A DNA stretch of 64,000 nt from assembly GCA_016714785.1 (NCBI GenBank), contig JADKCC010000002.1, positions 620,001 through 684,000 on the forward strand, given 5' to 3'. Below are positions 1 to 9,658 of this stretch, one piece after another. The position numbers were made by a program, and so were the translations under genes. The notes under the pieces were generated by a model, which did no database searches, was not told the origin of the DNA, and saw only the letters and a program-made list of their open reading frames with translations. How positions within the stretch are numbered: the stretch's first letter is position 1; each line of letters opens with the position of its first letter. Origin of the DNA: Saprospiraceae bacterium. GTDB lineage: Bacteria > Bacteroidota > Bacteroidia > Chitinophagales > Saprospiraceae.

Positions 1-1
1 C

Positions 2-334
2 CGACTAGATCCACACAAACTAGACTTGATGGGACGTATGGGGCGCAATTACTACGTACGTGCAAGTGGCGAAGCTGTGATGGAAATTTATCAATCGGTT
101 ACAGATATTCCTCTTGGATTTGATGGTCTGTCACAAGCTATCAGAGAAAGTAAAATTCTTACGGGTAACGAAATAGCAGCTTTGGCTTCATTGACAAAAA
201 TACCAGAATTGTCGGAGACAAGCTTGACTGCTGATGATGTAAATGATATTTCTGAAACCGAAAAACACCAAATGGCGTCTAAATTAATTACGGAAGGAAA
301 AATTACAGATGCTTTATATATTTTGACAAATTAA
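2..334 (+). CDS. Flavin reductase family protein, C-terminal fragment
   Basis: The reading frame is open from the window edge, so the true start lies outside. About 110 C-terminal residues are visible. They include a stretch reading KLDLMGRMGRNYYVRASGEA, which matches the region after the FMN-binding split-barrel core in Bacteroidota flavin reductase-like proteins, followed by a LTGNEIAALASL segment that I associate with the same family. Such proteins bind FMN in the cytoplasm and reduce flavin with NAD(P)H. The core domain is missing here, so the assignment rests on the tail only. The following gene lies 74 bp downstream and is unrelated. Confidence 0.55.
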   Translation, partial: RLDPHKLDLMGRMGRNYYVRASGEAVMEIYQSVTDIPLGFDGLSQAIRESKILTGNEIAALASLTKIPELSETSLTADDVNDISETEKHQMASKLITEGKITDALYILTN

Positions 335-408
335 AAAAAGTATCTGAAATAAAGTTAGTGGTTGAACTAATAATTTTACTATGGAATTAAAATTTAAAAT
401 AATACGAG

Positions 409-1076
409 ATGAGTAAAAAGTATTTATTATTAGCCATGCTTATGACTATGGCCATCTTTATGCAGGCACAATCAAAAAGAAAAAAATCAAAACAAAAACC
501 CACTTATACGATTGGGATTTCTAGCGGATATTTTTCACATGGCGATATGTTTGAAAATTCAGAAAACGATTTTGTTGGTTTAAGTTCATTTCAAGTCGAA
601 GTCCAAAAGTTATTTATTTAAAGGTCGGAAATCGGGATTTAGTCTCGGTTACATAGCCCGAAAGACAGAATATAAACCCAGTATTTATATTGTAGATGAG
701 TCTAGATCAGCTGTCATGATCAATTATAACCTAATGTACAATATGGTAAAAAGTGAAAACTCAACAGGATTATACTTAGGTGGTTTTGTGGGTGCTGTAT
801 GATCGTGGAAAACAATTATCTAGATCCAATTTTTCTTTTCCCATCTACACGACTTATTTAGCTCTTTGGACAGGACCGAAAGTTGAATATTTGTATCAAA
901 TAAACTCCAAAATATCGCTTTCTGCAGGAGGACAATTGGGTTTATTAGAATTTGGAAGACAAACTCGAAAAAGAGAAGACCCAAACTTACCAGAAAGTGC
1001 TCAATCAAAAAGCGAAACGTACTTTAGTTTTGCACAAAGAATTAATCTGAATCTTGGTATTCACATGACACTATAA
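409..1076 (+). pseudogene. Frameshifted secreted, probably outer-membrane beta-barrel protein
   Basis: Three consecutive reading frames join into one protein of about 220 residues. Frame one (from 409) gives a signal peptide ending near MQAQ, then basic residues and aromatic/Gly strands, and stops at 619-621. The second frame carries on from about 614 to a stop at 800-802 with the same alternating-strand character. The third frame runs from about 780 to 1076 and ends in SFAQRINLNLGIHMTL, typical of the last strand of a porin-like barrel. Both breaks are +1 shifts, the first inside a TTATTTATTTAAA run. It is either a decayed gene or a gene with two indel errors. The function is not recognised. 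Confidence 0.6.
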
Positions 1077-1160
1077 TTCAACAAAATTGGTTTTTATACC
1101 TAATATTGCTTATTATTGCACTATATTTGATTATTGTAAAATCAAGATAAAAATAAGTAT

Positions 1161-2576
1161 ATGAAAATCAAGTTTTGTGGAGCAGCACAGTTTGTGACAG
1201 GTAGTTCACATCTTATAGAGTTGGAAGATGGATTCAAAATCCTTCTAGATTGTGGTTTGTTTCAAGGTAGAGGTGCCCATATTTGGGATTGGAATAACCA
1301 ATGGTATTTTAAGCCAGCAGAGATAGATTGTTTGGTATTATCCCACGCACATATTGACCACTGTGGGCGCATACCTAAGCTTGTCAAGGATGGGTACAAT
1401 GGTCCGATTCACGCTACTCATGCCACACGAAGCCTTTGTGCAGTTATGCTCTTAGATAGTGCCAAAATACAAGAAATGGATGTAATATGGCACAATGAAA
1501 AGATTTTAAAAAAACGTAAAAAGGATAAAAATAAACTGCGCGAACCACTATATATCAGTGATGATGTTGCACCTGCAATGATAAAATTTGAAGGCCATCC
1601 TTATGATGTTTGGGAACAGATACATCCAAATGTTCAGGTGTTATACAGGGACGCAGGACATATATTAGGTAGTGCATCGGTCACTCTCAAGATTAATGAT
1701 AACGGTAAAGAAACCATCCTTGGGTTTACGGGAGATATAGGAAGACCAGACAGGCCTATACTTCGTGATCCACAACCAATGCCAGAAGTGGATTATTTGA
1801 TTTGTGAGTCCACTTATGGTGATCGTGTTCATGAGTCTGGCCCAGAGCAGTCTGAGCAGTTTTTGGAAGTAATAAAGCATGCATGTGTTGTAAAAAAAGG
1901 CAAACTTATCATTCCAGCATTTAGTCTGGGCCGTACTCAAGAGATCGTCTATATGCTAGATAAAATGGAGACGGCTGGACTGCTCCCTCACATAAAAGTG
2001 TATGTAGATAGTCCTTTGGCAGTCAATGTGACACATATATTTGGATTGCATCCTGAGTGCTTTGATGCTGAAATTAATGAATATCTTATCTCGGACAGCA
2101 ACCCATTTGGCTTTAATAATCTTGTCTATGTGAAGGGCGTAGAACAATCCAAAGCGCTCAATTATTCCAAAGAACCTTGTATTATCATATCTGCGTCTGG
2201 AATGATGAATGCAGGTAGGGTAAAACATCATTTATTCAATAACATAGAAGATCCCAAAAATACATTTCTGATAGTGGGTTATTGTTCTCCAGAGACACCA
2301 GGAGGAATATTACGATCAGGTGCGGAAACAATCAATGTTTTTGATGAAGAAAAAATAGTGCGTGCTGAAGTGAAAATAATGGATTCCTTTTCTGCACATG
2401 GTGACAAAAATGAGATGTATGATTTTATTTCTAATCAAAAAGGAAAGGTCAAAAAGATATTTCTTGTCCATGGAGAGTTAGAAACACAGACCAATTTCAA
2501 GCAATTTTTGATAGATAAGGGAATGGGTATGATAGATATACCATCTCCAGGACAAGAGATAGAGATTAAGGAATAA
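1161..2576 (+). CDS. MBL-fold RNA-processing nuclease with beta-CASP domain
   Basis: A 471-residue protein of the metallo-beta-lactamase/beta-CASP family (CPSF73/Ysh1-like, COG1236). The metal site HAHIDHCGR is near residue 61, a second metal His lies in RDAGHILGSA, and an acidic ligand in FTGDIGR. The beta-CASP part has AFSLGRTQE and the late motifs SASGMM and SFSAHGD, and a final VHGE carries the last His. Length is normal for the family. The expected activity is zinc-dependent endo/exonuclease action on RNA in the cytoplasm. The gene stands alone and converges with the DUF2851 gene. Confidence 0.9.
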   Translation: MKIKFCGAAQFVTGSSHLIELEDGFKILLDCGLFQGRGAHIWDWNNQWYFKPAEIDCLVLSHAHIDHCGRIPKLVKDGYNGPIHATHATRSLCAVMLLDSAKIQEMDVIWHNEKILKKRKKDKNKLREPLYISDDVAPAMIKFEGHPYDVWEQIHPNVQVLYRDAGHILGSASVTLKINDNGKETILGFTGDIGRPDRPILRDPQPMPEVDYLICESTYGDRVHESGPEQSEQFLEVIKHACVVKKGKLIIPAFSLGRTQEIVYMLDKMETAGLLPHIKVYVDSPLAVNVTHIFGLHPECFDAEINEYLISDSNPFGFNNLVYVKGVEQSKALNYSKEPCIIISASGMMNAGRVKHHLFNNIEDPKNTFLIVGYCSPETPGGILRSGAETINVFDEEKIVRAEVKIMDSFSAHGDKNEMYDFISNQKGKVKKIFLVHGELETQTNFKQFLIDKGMGMIDIPSPGQEIEIKE

Positions 2577-2641
2577 TAGCAAAGTGAAGTAAAAGTATAT
2601 TTATACTATTTTTGTATATTTTTAAGTAAGTAAGTCGGTAC

Positions 2642-3931
2642 TTATCTACCCATGATTTCATGGCCTATCTTACAGGACAAACACTTATGCTCATGACAGT
2701 AATTATGTTTAAGGTGGATCAGCGCTTGTGTATCAAATGCGGTTTTTGTGGTCACACCCAATGATTTCCATAATTTAGTAATCGTATTTGTCTCACCGGT
2801 TGTATTTTCGAGTATTTGTATCGCTTTCTCGATGTACTTTTGCTCATCATTGATCAGTCCGTAAGTATAAAGCACTGGTGATACAGCATTGATAAGCAAT
2901 ATATCTATAAAATCGGAGGAAGTTTGTTTGGCGATCGATGCTGTTGATAATGTGCCGAATCTGTAATGATCTTCCCAATATGGACTAGCTTGAGAGTAAA
3001 GCATTTTTTTGATCTCATTAATATCATCAGTTTCCTTAATTTGACTAAATAAGAAGGTGACACGATACAATAATCCTGCAAATTGTGCCAACCTTACAGT
3101 AGGAAAATTCATTGGTCTCAATTTACTAAATTTCCAAGCTACAGCATCAATTGGTTTGATATTGTATTTTTTTTGTTGATAGTGAAATTCTTTCTTTAAA
3201 GACAAAAAATAATCATCTTCATAATTGGCCATTAGCATTCCTGCTTGTCCAAATATAAGTGCATCAAGGGTTTCTCTTTTATCCTTATTTTTATTTATTA
3301 TACTCAAAGGTAGGCTTCGTGCCAACATTTCGAATGGTTCTATATTAACTTTGGCCCCAAAATACCTCGCTAACATAATATATAGCGTCTCTTCCCAATC
3401 ATAATTGGTCGTTTTAAGTATTTCAGTAACTGTAATAGATTTGTTATGTAATCGTTCTATGCTCAATGTATATTTCCAAAGATTTATCTTATCTGATGGA
3501 ACCGACGAAATCATGTTTTTGCATGGTATATCATTAATTGATTGCACCAAAGTTAAGTAATTGTCGAGATAAATTTTTGGAATTTTGGCTTTGAGCGCTA
3601 GGGTAGGTATAGCTTCATTGGCAATTTTAACAGAATCACTTTGATCATCTTCATACACTACGTGAAGGATGACATTGTCATAGGCCTTGTCATGCTGATG
3701 TCCGTGTTTTTTCCAATCAGAAGTAAAAACGTGCATCTCTATATTCCCTACCCAAACGGTATCTTCTAGTTTGATTTTAGCATTAAAAAAGTCTGGACCA
3801 GAATCGAGATTATACACACCAAATTCCAATATCTCCACAGCACGTCCGTCAGTGGTCTCAAGTGCTGCAGGTACTTTTTTAATACGCCAAAGGTAGTGTA
3901 AAAAATCTTCTTTGATGGGTGAAGAAGTCAT
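2642..3931 (-). CDS. DUF2851 family protein
   Basis: A 429-residue cytoplasmic protein recognised as DUF2851, a family almost confined to Bacteroidota. Near the N-terminus it has the characteristic LDSGPDFFNAKI and GNIEMHV segments, with HGHQHDKAYDNVILHVVY shortly after. The C-terminus carries a Cys-rich knuckle (NYCHEHKCLSCKIG) that could bind metal. No biochemical role is established for the family as far as I know. It is read from the same strand as folA, starting 3 bp after the folA stop, so the two probably form one operon. Confidence 0.85.
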   Translation of the reverse strand: MTSSPIKEDFLHYLWRIKKVPAALETTDGRAVEILEFGVYNLDSGPDFFNAKIKLEDTVWVGNIEMHVFTSDWKKHGHQHDKAYDNVILHVVYEDDQSDSVKIANEAIPTLALKAKIPKIYLDNYLTLVQSINDIPCKNMISSVPSDKINLWKYTLSIERLHNKSITVTEILKTTNYDWEETLYIMLARYFGAKVNIEPFEMLARSLPLSIINKNKDKRETLDALIFGQAGMLMANYEDDYFLSLKKEFHYQQKKYNIKPIDAVAWKFSKLRPMNFPTVRLAQFAGLLYRVTFLFSQIKETDDINEIKKMLYSQASPYWEDHYRFGTLSTASIAKQTSSDFIDILLINAVSPVLYTYGLINDEQKYIEKAIQILENTTGETNTITKLWKSLGVTTKTAFDTQALIHLKHNYCHEHKCLSCKIGHEIMGR

Positions 3932-3934
3932 AAA

Positions 3935-4426
3935 TCATATTTTTTCAAAGGTTTTGAAAGTATAATCGAATTCATTTTTTTCATCTTTAAAATGTTTTTC
4001 TTCATTAATAAGTTTCCAATTTTCTAAATTTATTTCTGGAAAAAATACATCACCATCAACGGTCAGATCAACATCTGTAAGGTACAATTTGTCCCAAATA
4101 TCTTTGGTTTGATCATATATTTGTCCACCACCAATGATGAATGCCTCCGATTCGCCTTGTGCATGTGCCAAGTGAAGTGCTTCTGGTATTGACTTGGCTA
4201 CTATACAGCTACTGGAAATAAAGTATGGGTCTCTTGTAATGATAATATTAGTTCTTTTGGGCAATGGACGGCCGATAGATGTGTAACAATTCCTACCCAT
4301 AATGACTGTGTGACCCATTGTTACCCTTTTAAAATATTGTAAATCAGCGGGCAAATACCAAGGTATGTCATTGTCTTTTCCTATGACTCGATGATTGGCA
4401 GTAGCTACTATGCAAGAAATGATCAT
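3935..4426 (-). CDS. folA: Dihydrofolate reductase
   Basis: NADPH-dependent reduction of dihydrofolate to tetrahydrofolate. I chose the ATG at 4424-4426, which gives MIISCIVATANHRVIGKDND. A longer frame to 4486 adds 20 residues that no DHFR needs. From this start the protein is 163 residues, the normal bacterial length. Diagnostic parts are IPWYLPADLQYFKRVTMG (folate and NADPH contacts), VIMGRNCYTSIGRPLPKR, and IIGGGQIYDQ, the conserved glycine pair near the cofactor. It lies 3 bp upstream of the DUF2851 gene in a likely two-gene operon. Confidence 0.95.
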   Translation of the reverse strand: MIISCIVATANHRVIGKDNDIPWYLPADLQYFKRVTMGHTVIMGRNCYTSIGRPLPKRTNIIITRDPYFISSSCIVAKSIPEALHLAHAQGESEAFIIGGGQIYDQTKDIWDKLYLTDVDLTVDGDVFFPEINLENWKLINEEKHFKDEKNEFDYTFKTFEKI

Positions 4427-4665
4427 ATATTCGGGTTTTACTTTTATTTCAATTGAAAATGTTATTATACCTAAATTAAATTGCAAAGTTTTATGATTTT
4501 AAAAGATACATTTTCAATGTTTTAAAATCTATAATTTTCGCAATTCAATTTTTTTTACTATAATATCTTACAAAATTATGAATTTTAGTGTTTTTTTGTT
4601 GATTATTCTATAGTTTCTTTTCAATGATTTAAAAAAATGTATTTTTACACATTAAATATCGATTG

Positions 4666-6405
4666 ATGAGTTTTCAAATTAAAGAGCAAGATAAAAAATA
4701 CGATGTCTGTATAGTGGGTTCTGGAGCAGGTGGTGGCATGGCAGCAAAAATTCTTTCGGAAGCTGGTCTTTCAGTAGCGGTTCTCGAAGCAGGAGGAGAT
4801 TTTGATCCTGCCAAAGAAGAATATCGTACTCAATTGAGATGGCCTTGGGAGTCTCCGAGACGTGGCGCAAATACACAAAGATCTTTTGGTGATTTTGATG
4901 CAGCTTGGGGCGGATGGGAAATAGAAGGTGAACCATACACTAGAGTAGAAGGCACTAAGTTTGATTGGTTTAGATCGCGCATGTTGGGTGGACGGACCAA
5001 TCATTGGGGCAGGATATCTCTCCGTTTTGGCCCAAATGATTTTAAGCGTAAGGATCAGGATGGACTTGGTGACAACTGGCCTATTAGTTATGATGAAGTC
5101 AAACCTTATTATGATAAAGTAGATCAACTCATTGGCGTATTTGGTAGTAAAGAAGGGATATATAATGAACCAGATGGCTTTTTCTTACCACCACCAAAGC
5201 CACGACTTCATGAACTGTTTGTAAAAAAAGGAGCTGCAAAAGCTAAGGTTCCTGTTATACCTTCCAGATTATCTATTCTTACCAGAAAAATTAATAATGA
5301 GCGTGGTGTTTGTTTCTTTTGCGCTCAATGTAATCGAGCATGTCAGGTTTATGCTGACTTTTCATCATCTACTTGTTTGGTAAAACCTGCCATGCAAAAA
5401 GGAAAAGTAGAATTATATACAGATGCTATGGTCCGTGAAGTAATCACTGATGAATCTGGTTTAGCCACAGGTGTGCTGTATATTGACAAAAAAGATCTTA
5501 ATGAGTATAAAATAGGTGCAAAAGTGGTAGTACTTGCAGCGTCAGCATGTGAAACTGCACGAATTATGCTCAACTCTAAATCAAAAGCACACCCAAATGG
5601 TCTTTCTAACAGTTCTGGTGTTGTAGGTAGATATCTGCATGATAGTACAGGGACAGATAGAATGGGTATCATGCCTGAACTCATAGATAGACCAAGATAC
5701 AATGAAGATGGAGTTGGTGGATTGCATGTGTATTCTCCTTGGTGGTTGGACAATAGGAAATTGGATTTCCCTAGAGGTTATCACTTAGAATATTGGGGAG
5801 GTATGGGTATGCCATCTTATGGCTTTGGTTTCGGTATGGATACTATGCGTCAATATATACAAGACGAATTTGGAAAACCTACCATAAACGGAGGGTATGG
5901 TGTAGGCTTAAAAAAAGATGTTCGCCGTATATATGGATCCACTGTAGGTATGTCGGGAAGAGGTGAAAGTGTACCTCAATACAGTAATTATTGCGAAATC
6001 GATCCTGATACCGTTGATAAATATGGTATTCCAGTGTTAAAATTTCACTACCAATGGACAGAGCACGAGATTAAACAAAGCAAGCACATGCATGATACTT
6101 TTGAAGAAATACTTACAGGAATGGGCGCCATCATGCTTGGTAACAAACCAGGTGAAGACACTCAATATGGCTTAGCTGCTCCTGGTCGAATCATACATGA
6201 AGTAGGCACTACCAGAATGGGAGATGATCCTAAAACTTCAGTACTTAACAAATATGCACAAGCACACGATTGTAAAAATGTATTCGTAGTAGATGGTGGT
6301 TCCTTTGTCTCACAAGCAGACAAAAATCCGACATGGACTATTTTAGCGTTATCTTGGAGAACTTCAGAATACATCATTGACCAATTAAAAAAACAAAATA
6401 TCTGA
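4666..6405 (+). CDS. GMC family oxidoreductase (FAD-dependent dehydrogenase large subunit)
   Basis: A 579-residue flavoprotein. The FAD dinucleotide fold VGSGAGGGMAAKILSEAG is near residue 15, and the GMC C-terminal domain shows HEVGTTRMG and NPTWTILALSWR with the catalytic His/Asn region. It contains a C-x2-C-x2-C-x3-C cluster at residues 216, 219, 222 and 226, a position where related gluconate/fructose dehydrogenases carry Fe-S-type cysteines. I used the ATG at 4666 rather than a TTG one codon earlier. The next gene, 2 bp on, is the gluconate 2-dehydrogenase subunit 3 homologue, so the pair should form a periplasmic or membrane-linked sugar/alcohol dehydrogenase. The substrate is unknown. 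Confidence 0.88.
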   Translation: MSFQIKEQDKKYDVCIVGSGAGGGMAAKILSEAGLSVAVLEAGGDFDPAKEEYRTQLRWPWESPRRGANTQRSFGDFDAAWGGWEIEGEPYTRVEGTKFDWFRSRMLGGRTNHWGRISLRFGPNDFKRKDQDGLGDNWPISYDEVKPYYDKVDQLIGVFGSKEGIYNEPDGFFLPPPKPRLHELFVKKGAAKAKVPVIPSRLSILTRKINNERGVCFFCAQCNRACQVYADFSSSTCLVKPAMQKGKVELYTDAMVREVITDESGLATGVLYIDKKDLNEYKIGAKVVVLAASACETARIMLNSKSKAHPNGLSNSSGVVGRYLHDSTGTDRMGIMPELIDRPRYNEDGVGGLHVYSPWWLDNRKLDFPRGYHLEYWGGMGMPSYGFGFGMDTMRQYIQDEFGKPTINGGYGVGLKKDVRRIYGSTVGMSGRGESVPQYSNYCEIDPDTVDKYGIPVLKFHYQWTEHEIKQSKHMHDTFEEILTGMGAIMLGNKPGEDTQYGLAAPGRIIHEVGTTRMGDDPKTSVLNKYAQAHDCKNVFVVDGGSFVSQADKNPTWTILALSWRTSEYIIDQLKKQNI

Positions 6406-6407
6406 TC

Positions 6408-7112
6408 ATGGATAGGAGAGAGAATTTGAAAGTTTTACTAACGGGTACTGTGGCCACAGGATTTCTATTAAGTACAGGTTGCAATCCAGAAGATACAAAA
6501 CAGGCCAATCAAATCTTAGATAAGGCAGGATATGGCAGAATATCAGAAGAAATATTACATGATAAAAAGATGTTTTCTGAGACTTTCTTCTCCGAAAAGG
6601 AAAGGAAAATGGTAGAAATTCTATCTGACATCATCATTCCAAAAGACGATAATTCAGGTAGCGCCACTGAAGCTGGTGTGCCTGATTTTATTGAATTTAT
6701 GATGAAGGATTATCCAAAATTCCAAATACCAATGCGAGGAGGCTTGATGTGGCTTGAGAATCTAAGTTTGGCTACTTTTGATCGATCATTTACTGAGATT
6801 AATGCTGACCAAAGGATTACCTTAATAGACCAAATTGCTTACCCTGATAAAGCTGAAGAAGATATGAAATTTGGAGTTAAATTTTTTAATCTTATGAGAA
6901 ACTTAACTTGTACAGGTTTTTTTACATCTCAGATGGGAATCAAAGACATAGGATATGTGGGAAACAGACCCAATCAATGGAATGGTGTACCAAATGAAGT
7001 ATTAGAAAAGTTTGGGTTAAGTTATGATGAGCGTACACTGGAAGTTTGTCTCAAAATAGAAGATCAGCAGAAAATAGCACATTGGGATGCTGAGGGAAAC
7101 TTGATAGGATAA
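6408..7112 (+). CDS. Gluconate 2-dehydrogenase subunit 3 family protein
   Basis: A 234-residue small subunit of a GMC dehydrogenase complex. The N-terminus MDRRENLKVLLTGTVATGF has an Arg-Arg pair before a hydrophobic stretch and then LLSTGC, so it resembles a Tat-type signal ending in a lipobox. In known complexes the small subunit carries the Tat signal and takes the catalytic subunit across the membrane. The body contains SDIIIPKDDNSGSATEAGVP, the usual family signature. It is 2 bp from the upstream GMC gene and 3 bp from tsaE downstream. Confidence 0.85.
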   Translation: MDRRENLKVLLTGTVATGFLLSTGCNPEDTKQANQILDKAGYGRISEEILHDKKMFSETFFSEKERKMVEILSDIIIPKDDNSGSATEAGVPDFIEFMMKDYPKFQIPMRGGLMWLENLSLATFDRSFTEINADQRITLIDQIAYPDKAEEDMKFGVKFFNLMRNLTCTGFFTSQMGIKDIGYVGNRPNQWNGVPNEVLEKFGLSYDERTLEVCLKIEDQQKIAHWDAEGNLIG

Positions 7113-7115
7113 ACG

Positions 7116-7544
7116 ATGGATTGTAAGATTTACCACAGTACGTCATTAGAAGATTTGTCTGTTTTGACTGCTCAAATATTGGCAGATTGTCAGGAAGCAA
7201 AGATATTTACTCTTACTGGGCAGCTAGGTGCAGGTAAGACTACACTTATTAAAAGTATTTGTGAAACCCTTGGGTATTATGGAGATGTCAATAGTCCTAC
7301 TTTTTCATTGGTCAATGAATATACTATAGGACAAAATAAGATATATCACATGGACCTTTATAGACTTAAGTGCATAGAAGAAGTAATGGATATAGGTCTT
7401 GAAGAATATTTGTATAGTGGGCATTATAGTTTTATAGAATGGCCCCAAGTAGCTGAAGAATTGCTTAGGGAACCATATTATTCGATCAAAATAGATGTAG
7501 ATGAATTTCATCAAAGAAAAATAGAAATCACTTTTGTAGTGTAA
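7116..7544 (+). CDS. tsaE: tRNA threonylcarbamoyladenosine biosynthesis ATPase TsaE
   Basis: A 142-residue P-loop ATPase that supports TsaB/TsaD in making t6A37 of ANN-decoding tRNAs. The Walker A motif is LTGQLGAGKTTLIKSI near residue 35, followed by SPTFSLVNEY and the HMDLYRL segment that is diagnostic for TsaE. FIEWPQVAEELL is the usual C-terminal signature. The length is standard. It follows the dehydrogenase pair by 3 bp, so it may be co-transcribed, although the functions are unrelated. Confidence 0.95.
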   Translation: MDCKIYHSTSLEDLSVLTAQILADCQEAKIFTLTGQLGAGKTTLIKSICETLGYYGDVNSPTFSLVNEYTIGQNKIYHMDLYRLKCIEEVMDIGLEEYLYSGHYSFIEWPQVAEELLREPYYSIKIDVDEFHQRKIEITFVV

Positions 7545-7559
7545 TTCTCAAAATTAATT

Positions 7560-7567
7560 TAGCTTTG
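7560..7567 (+). promoter_or_regulatory. Probable -7 box of the ald promoter
   Basis: TAGCTTTG matches the Bacteroidota TAnnTTTG -7 element and lies 21 bp before the ald start codon. No convincing -33 TTTG at the usual spacing was found. Confidence 0.4.
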
Positions 7568-7588
7568 TAAACGCATTACAAAAACGAA

Positions 7589-8821
7589 ATGAGCAAACTG
7601 AACAAACCCATTATATTTTCGGACTTTTTTACCGAAGGTCAGTACGAAACCGAAGTTGCAACACTCTCTGTGAGTGACAAATCCAAAAGTTTAATCATAG
7701 GCGTGCCTAAAGAAATTATTTTGAGTGAGCACCGTGTAGCATTGGTACCACATTCCATTATGACATTGGTTGGATATGGTCATAAAATCATCATAGAGTC
7801 TGGGGCAGGGCTAAAATCTAATTTTTCTGATCATCATTTTTCAGAAGCTGGTGCTCAAATTTCTTACAGCAAGGAGGAAGTATTCAAGAGTCAGGTTTTA
7901 GTTAAGATTGCACCGCCAACATCTGAAGAAATAGATTTAATGCAGCCAGATCAAATTCTGATTTCTCCTCTCCAGTTGCCTGTGCTAAAAGATGATTACC
8001 TAGAAAAACTGAAAAAAAAGAGAATTACAGCTTTGGCCATGGAATACTTGCAGTCAGAAGATGGCAATTATCCCATCGTACGTATCATGAGTGAAATAGC
8101 TGGCAATTGTGCTATACTTACTGCTGCTGAATATCTAAACAACACACATGATGGTGGTCGTGGTGTATTATTGGGTGGAATATCTGGCGTACCACCTGCC
8201 AAAATCGTTATCTTAGGTGCTGGAGTAGTAGCTGAATCAGCCATCAAAGTAGCGATAGGTCTAGGTGCTTCTGTACGTGTTTTTGACAATGATATCACCA
8301 AACTCATGCGATTACAGAATGCAGTTGGACGTCATTTGCATACTTCATCTATCAATCCAGTATATCTTGCATACCAATTGACAAGTGCAGATGTAGTAAT
8401 CGGAGCCATACATTCCAAAAGTGGCCGTACACCCATCATAGTGACAGAAGAGATGGTGTCAAAGATGAAGGATGGATCAGTAATCATAGATGTAAGTATA
8501 GATCAAGGTGGTTGTATAGAGACATCAAGTATGACCACACTTGAAAATCCAAGTTTTATCAAGCATGGCGTCATTCATTATTGTGTACCAAATATTGCAT
8601 CCAAGGTAAGTCGTACTGCATCATTGGCTGTAAGCAATATCATCACTCCATTATTACTAAAAATGGGTTCGGGTTTACATTTTGATAATATATTGTACGA
8701 AAATCATGGCATCAGACATGGTTGTTATTCTTACAAAGGGTGCATCACCAATGAATATTTGAGCCGAAGATTTGGGCTAAAATACACCAGCTTAGAATTA
8801 TTAATGACTAGTAAATTGTAA
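7589..8821 (+). CDS. ald: Alanine dehydrogenase
   Basis: A 410-residue NAD-dependent dehydrogenase that interconverts L-alanine and pyruvate plus ammonia. The N-terminal catalytic domain has GVPKEIILSEHRVALVPH, with the substrate-binding Arg and Lys, and the MAMEYLQ region. The NAD-binding Rossmann domain shows VILGAGVVAESAIKVAIGLG near residue 208, then VRVFDND. Like other Bacteroidota homologues it has about 25 extra residues before the conserved start. It is probably first in an operon with the hypothetical gene 10 bp downstream. Confidence 0.92.
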   Translation: MSKLNKPIIFSDFFTEGQYETEVATLSVSDKSKSLIIGVPKEIILSEHRVALVPHSIMTLVGYGHKIIIESGAGLKSNFSDHHFSEAGAQISYSKEEVFKSQVLVKIAPPTSEEIDLMQPDQILISPLQLPVLKDDYLEKLKKKRITALAMEYLQSEDGNYPIVRIMSEIAGNCAILTAAEYLNNTHDGGRGVLLGGISGVPPAKIVILGAGVVAESAIKVAIGLGASVRVFDNDITKLMRLQNAVGRHLHTSSINPVYLAYQLTSADVVIGAIHSKSGRTPIIVTEEMVSKMKDGSVIIDVSIDQGGCIETSSMTTLENPSFIKHGVIHYCVPNIASKVSRTASLAVSNIITPLLLKMGSGLHFDNILYENHGIRHGCYSYKGCITNEYLSRRFGLKYTSLELLMTSKL

Positions 8822-8831
8822 AACGGAAATC

Positions 8832-9431
8832 ATGGATCCCAATATATTTCACTTAAATAATCACCAAAACAGCATGGATACAGGATCATTGCTAATAAAA
8901 GTAAATAAATACAAACAAGTTCTCCAAAATACGGAAATTTATAGGAAATCGTGGCATGATATGATCAAGCCTATGTTGACAAAAACATTGGAAGATATCA
9001 TAAAACAAGCTGAACTTCCCAAAGCTGAAATCATTGTGAGAGACAATATTGAAAACCTTGAAGCTGTCATCTTGGATTTAGGCAGATCAAGTAGTGGCAT
9101 TTCTGAAAATGTAGAAGATTCAGGTGTAAAAAGAACCATGATCAAATCCAATGGATCACTTATTTATCAGCAACTATTTAATGGTAAAATCATGATTATG
9201 CTGGTAAGTCCACATATAGAAGGTTATGGTGAGCCAAAAGGTCCTTTGACATTGGAGATCTTGAGGCCTGATGAGTTAAAAGCACCATTTATAATTCGCC
9301 ACATAGAAGCTTTTATAAAAGATATTACAGATTGGGAAGATTTTGATGATGATCAACCACAAAAATCTAGTACCATCGGATTTAATCCTATTGGGCTTAA
9401 TGCAGAAGTAGGAAATGTTTTGGAAAAGTAG
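8832..9431 (+). CDS. Conserved hypothetical protein
   Basis: A 199-residue soluble protein with no signal peptide or membrane segment, and no family I can name. It has an amphipathic N-terminal helix, a central part of mixed alpha/beta character (AEIIVRDNIENLEAVILDLG) and an acidic C-terminal stretch (ITDWEDFDDDQPQ). It starts 10 bp after the ald stop, so it is most likely co-transcribed with alanine dehydrogenase. A 227-bp gap separates it from miaB. Confidence 0.7.
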   Translation: MDPNIFHLNNHQNSMDTGSLLIKVNKYKQVLQNTEIYRKSWHDMIKPMLTKTLEDIIKQAELPKAEIIVRDNIENLEAVILDLGRSSSGISENVEDSGVKRTMIKSNGSLIYQQLFNGKIMIMLVSPHIEGYGEPKGPLTLEILRPDELKAPFIIRHIEAFIKDITDWEDFDDDQPQKSSTIGFNPIGLNAEVGNVLEK

Positions 9432-9658
9432 TGGAAAGATATAAATAGTAAAATGGGGTTAGTTGGGGAAAAATTAATTCGTCCATCGCTGTGAATTGGG
9501 CAATTAATATGCAAAATTTTTGGAAACAAATTTACTTTATGTATAAATAGCAGAAGTTATTGTAGGATTTTTATCAATACATTAAACTTTATCCTGCCAT
9601 TTTGTCACACTGCTGAAGGAATTATTGTATTTTTGCAGTCCAAATTTTACTTTAATAG

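Noticed and set aside
4426..4486. Longer N-terminus for folA
   Set aside because: The extra 20 residues do not fit any DHFR, and the conserved start is at the internal ATG.
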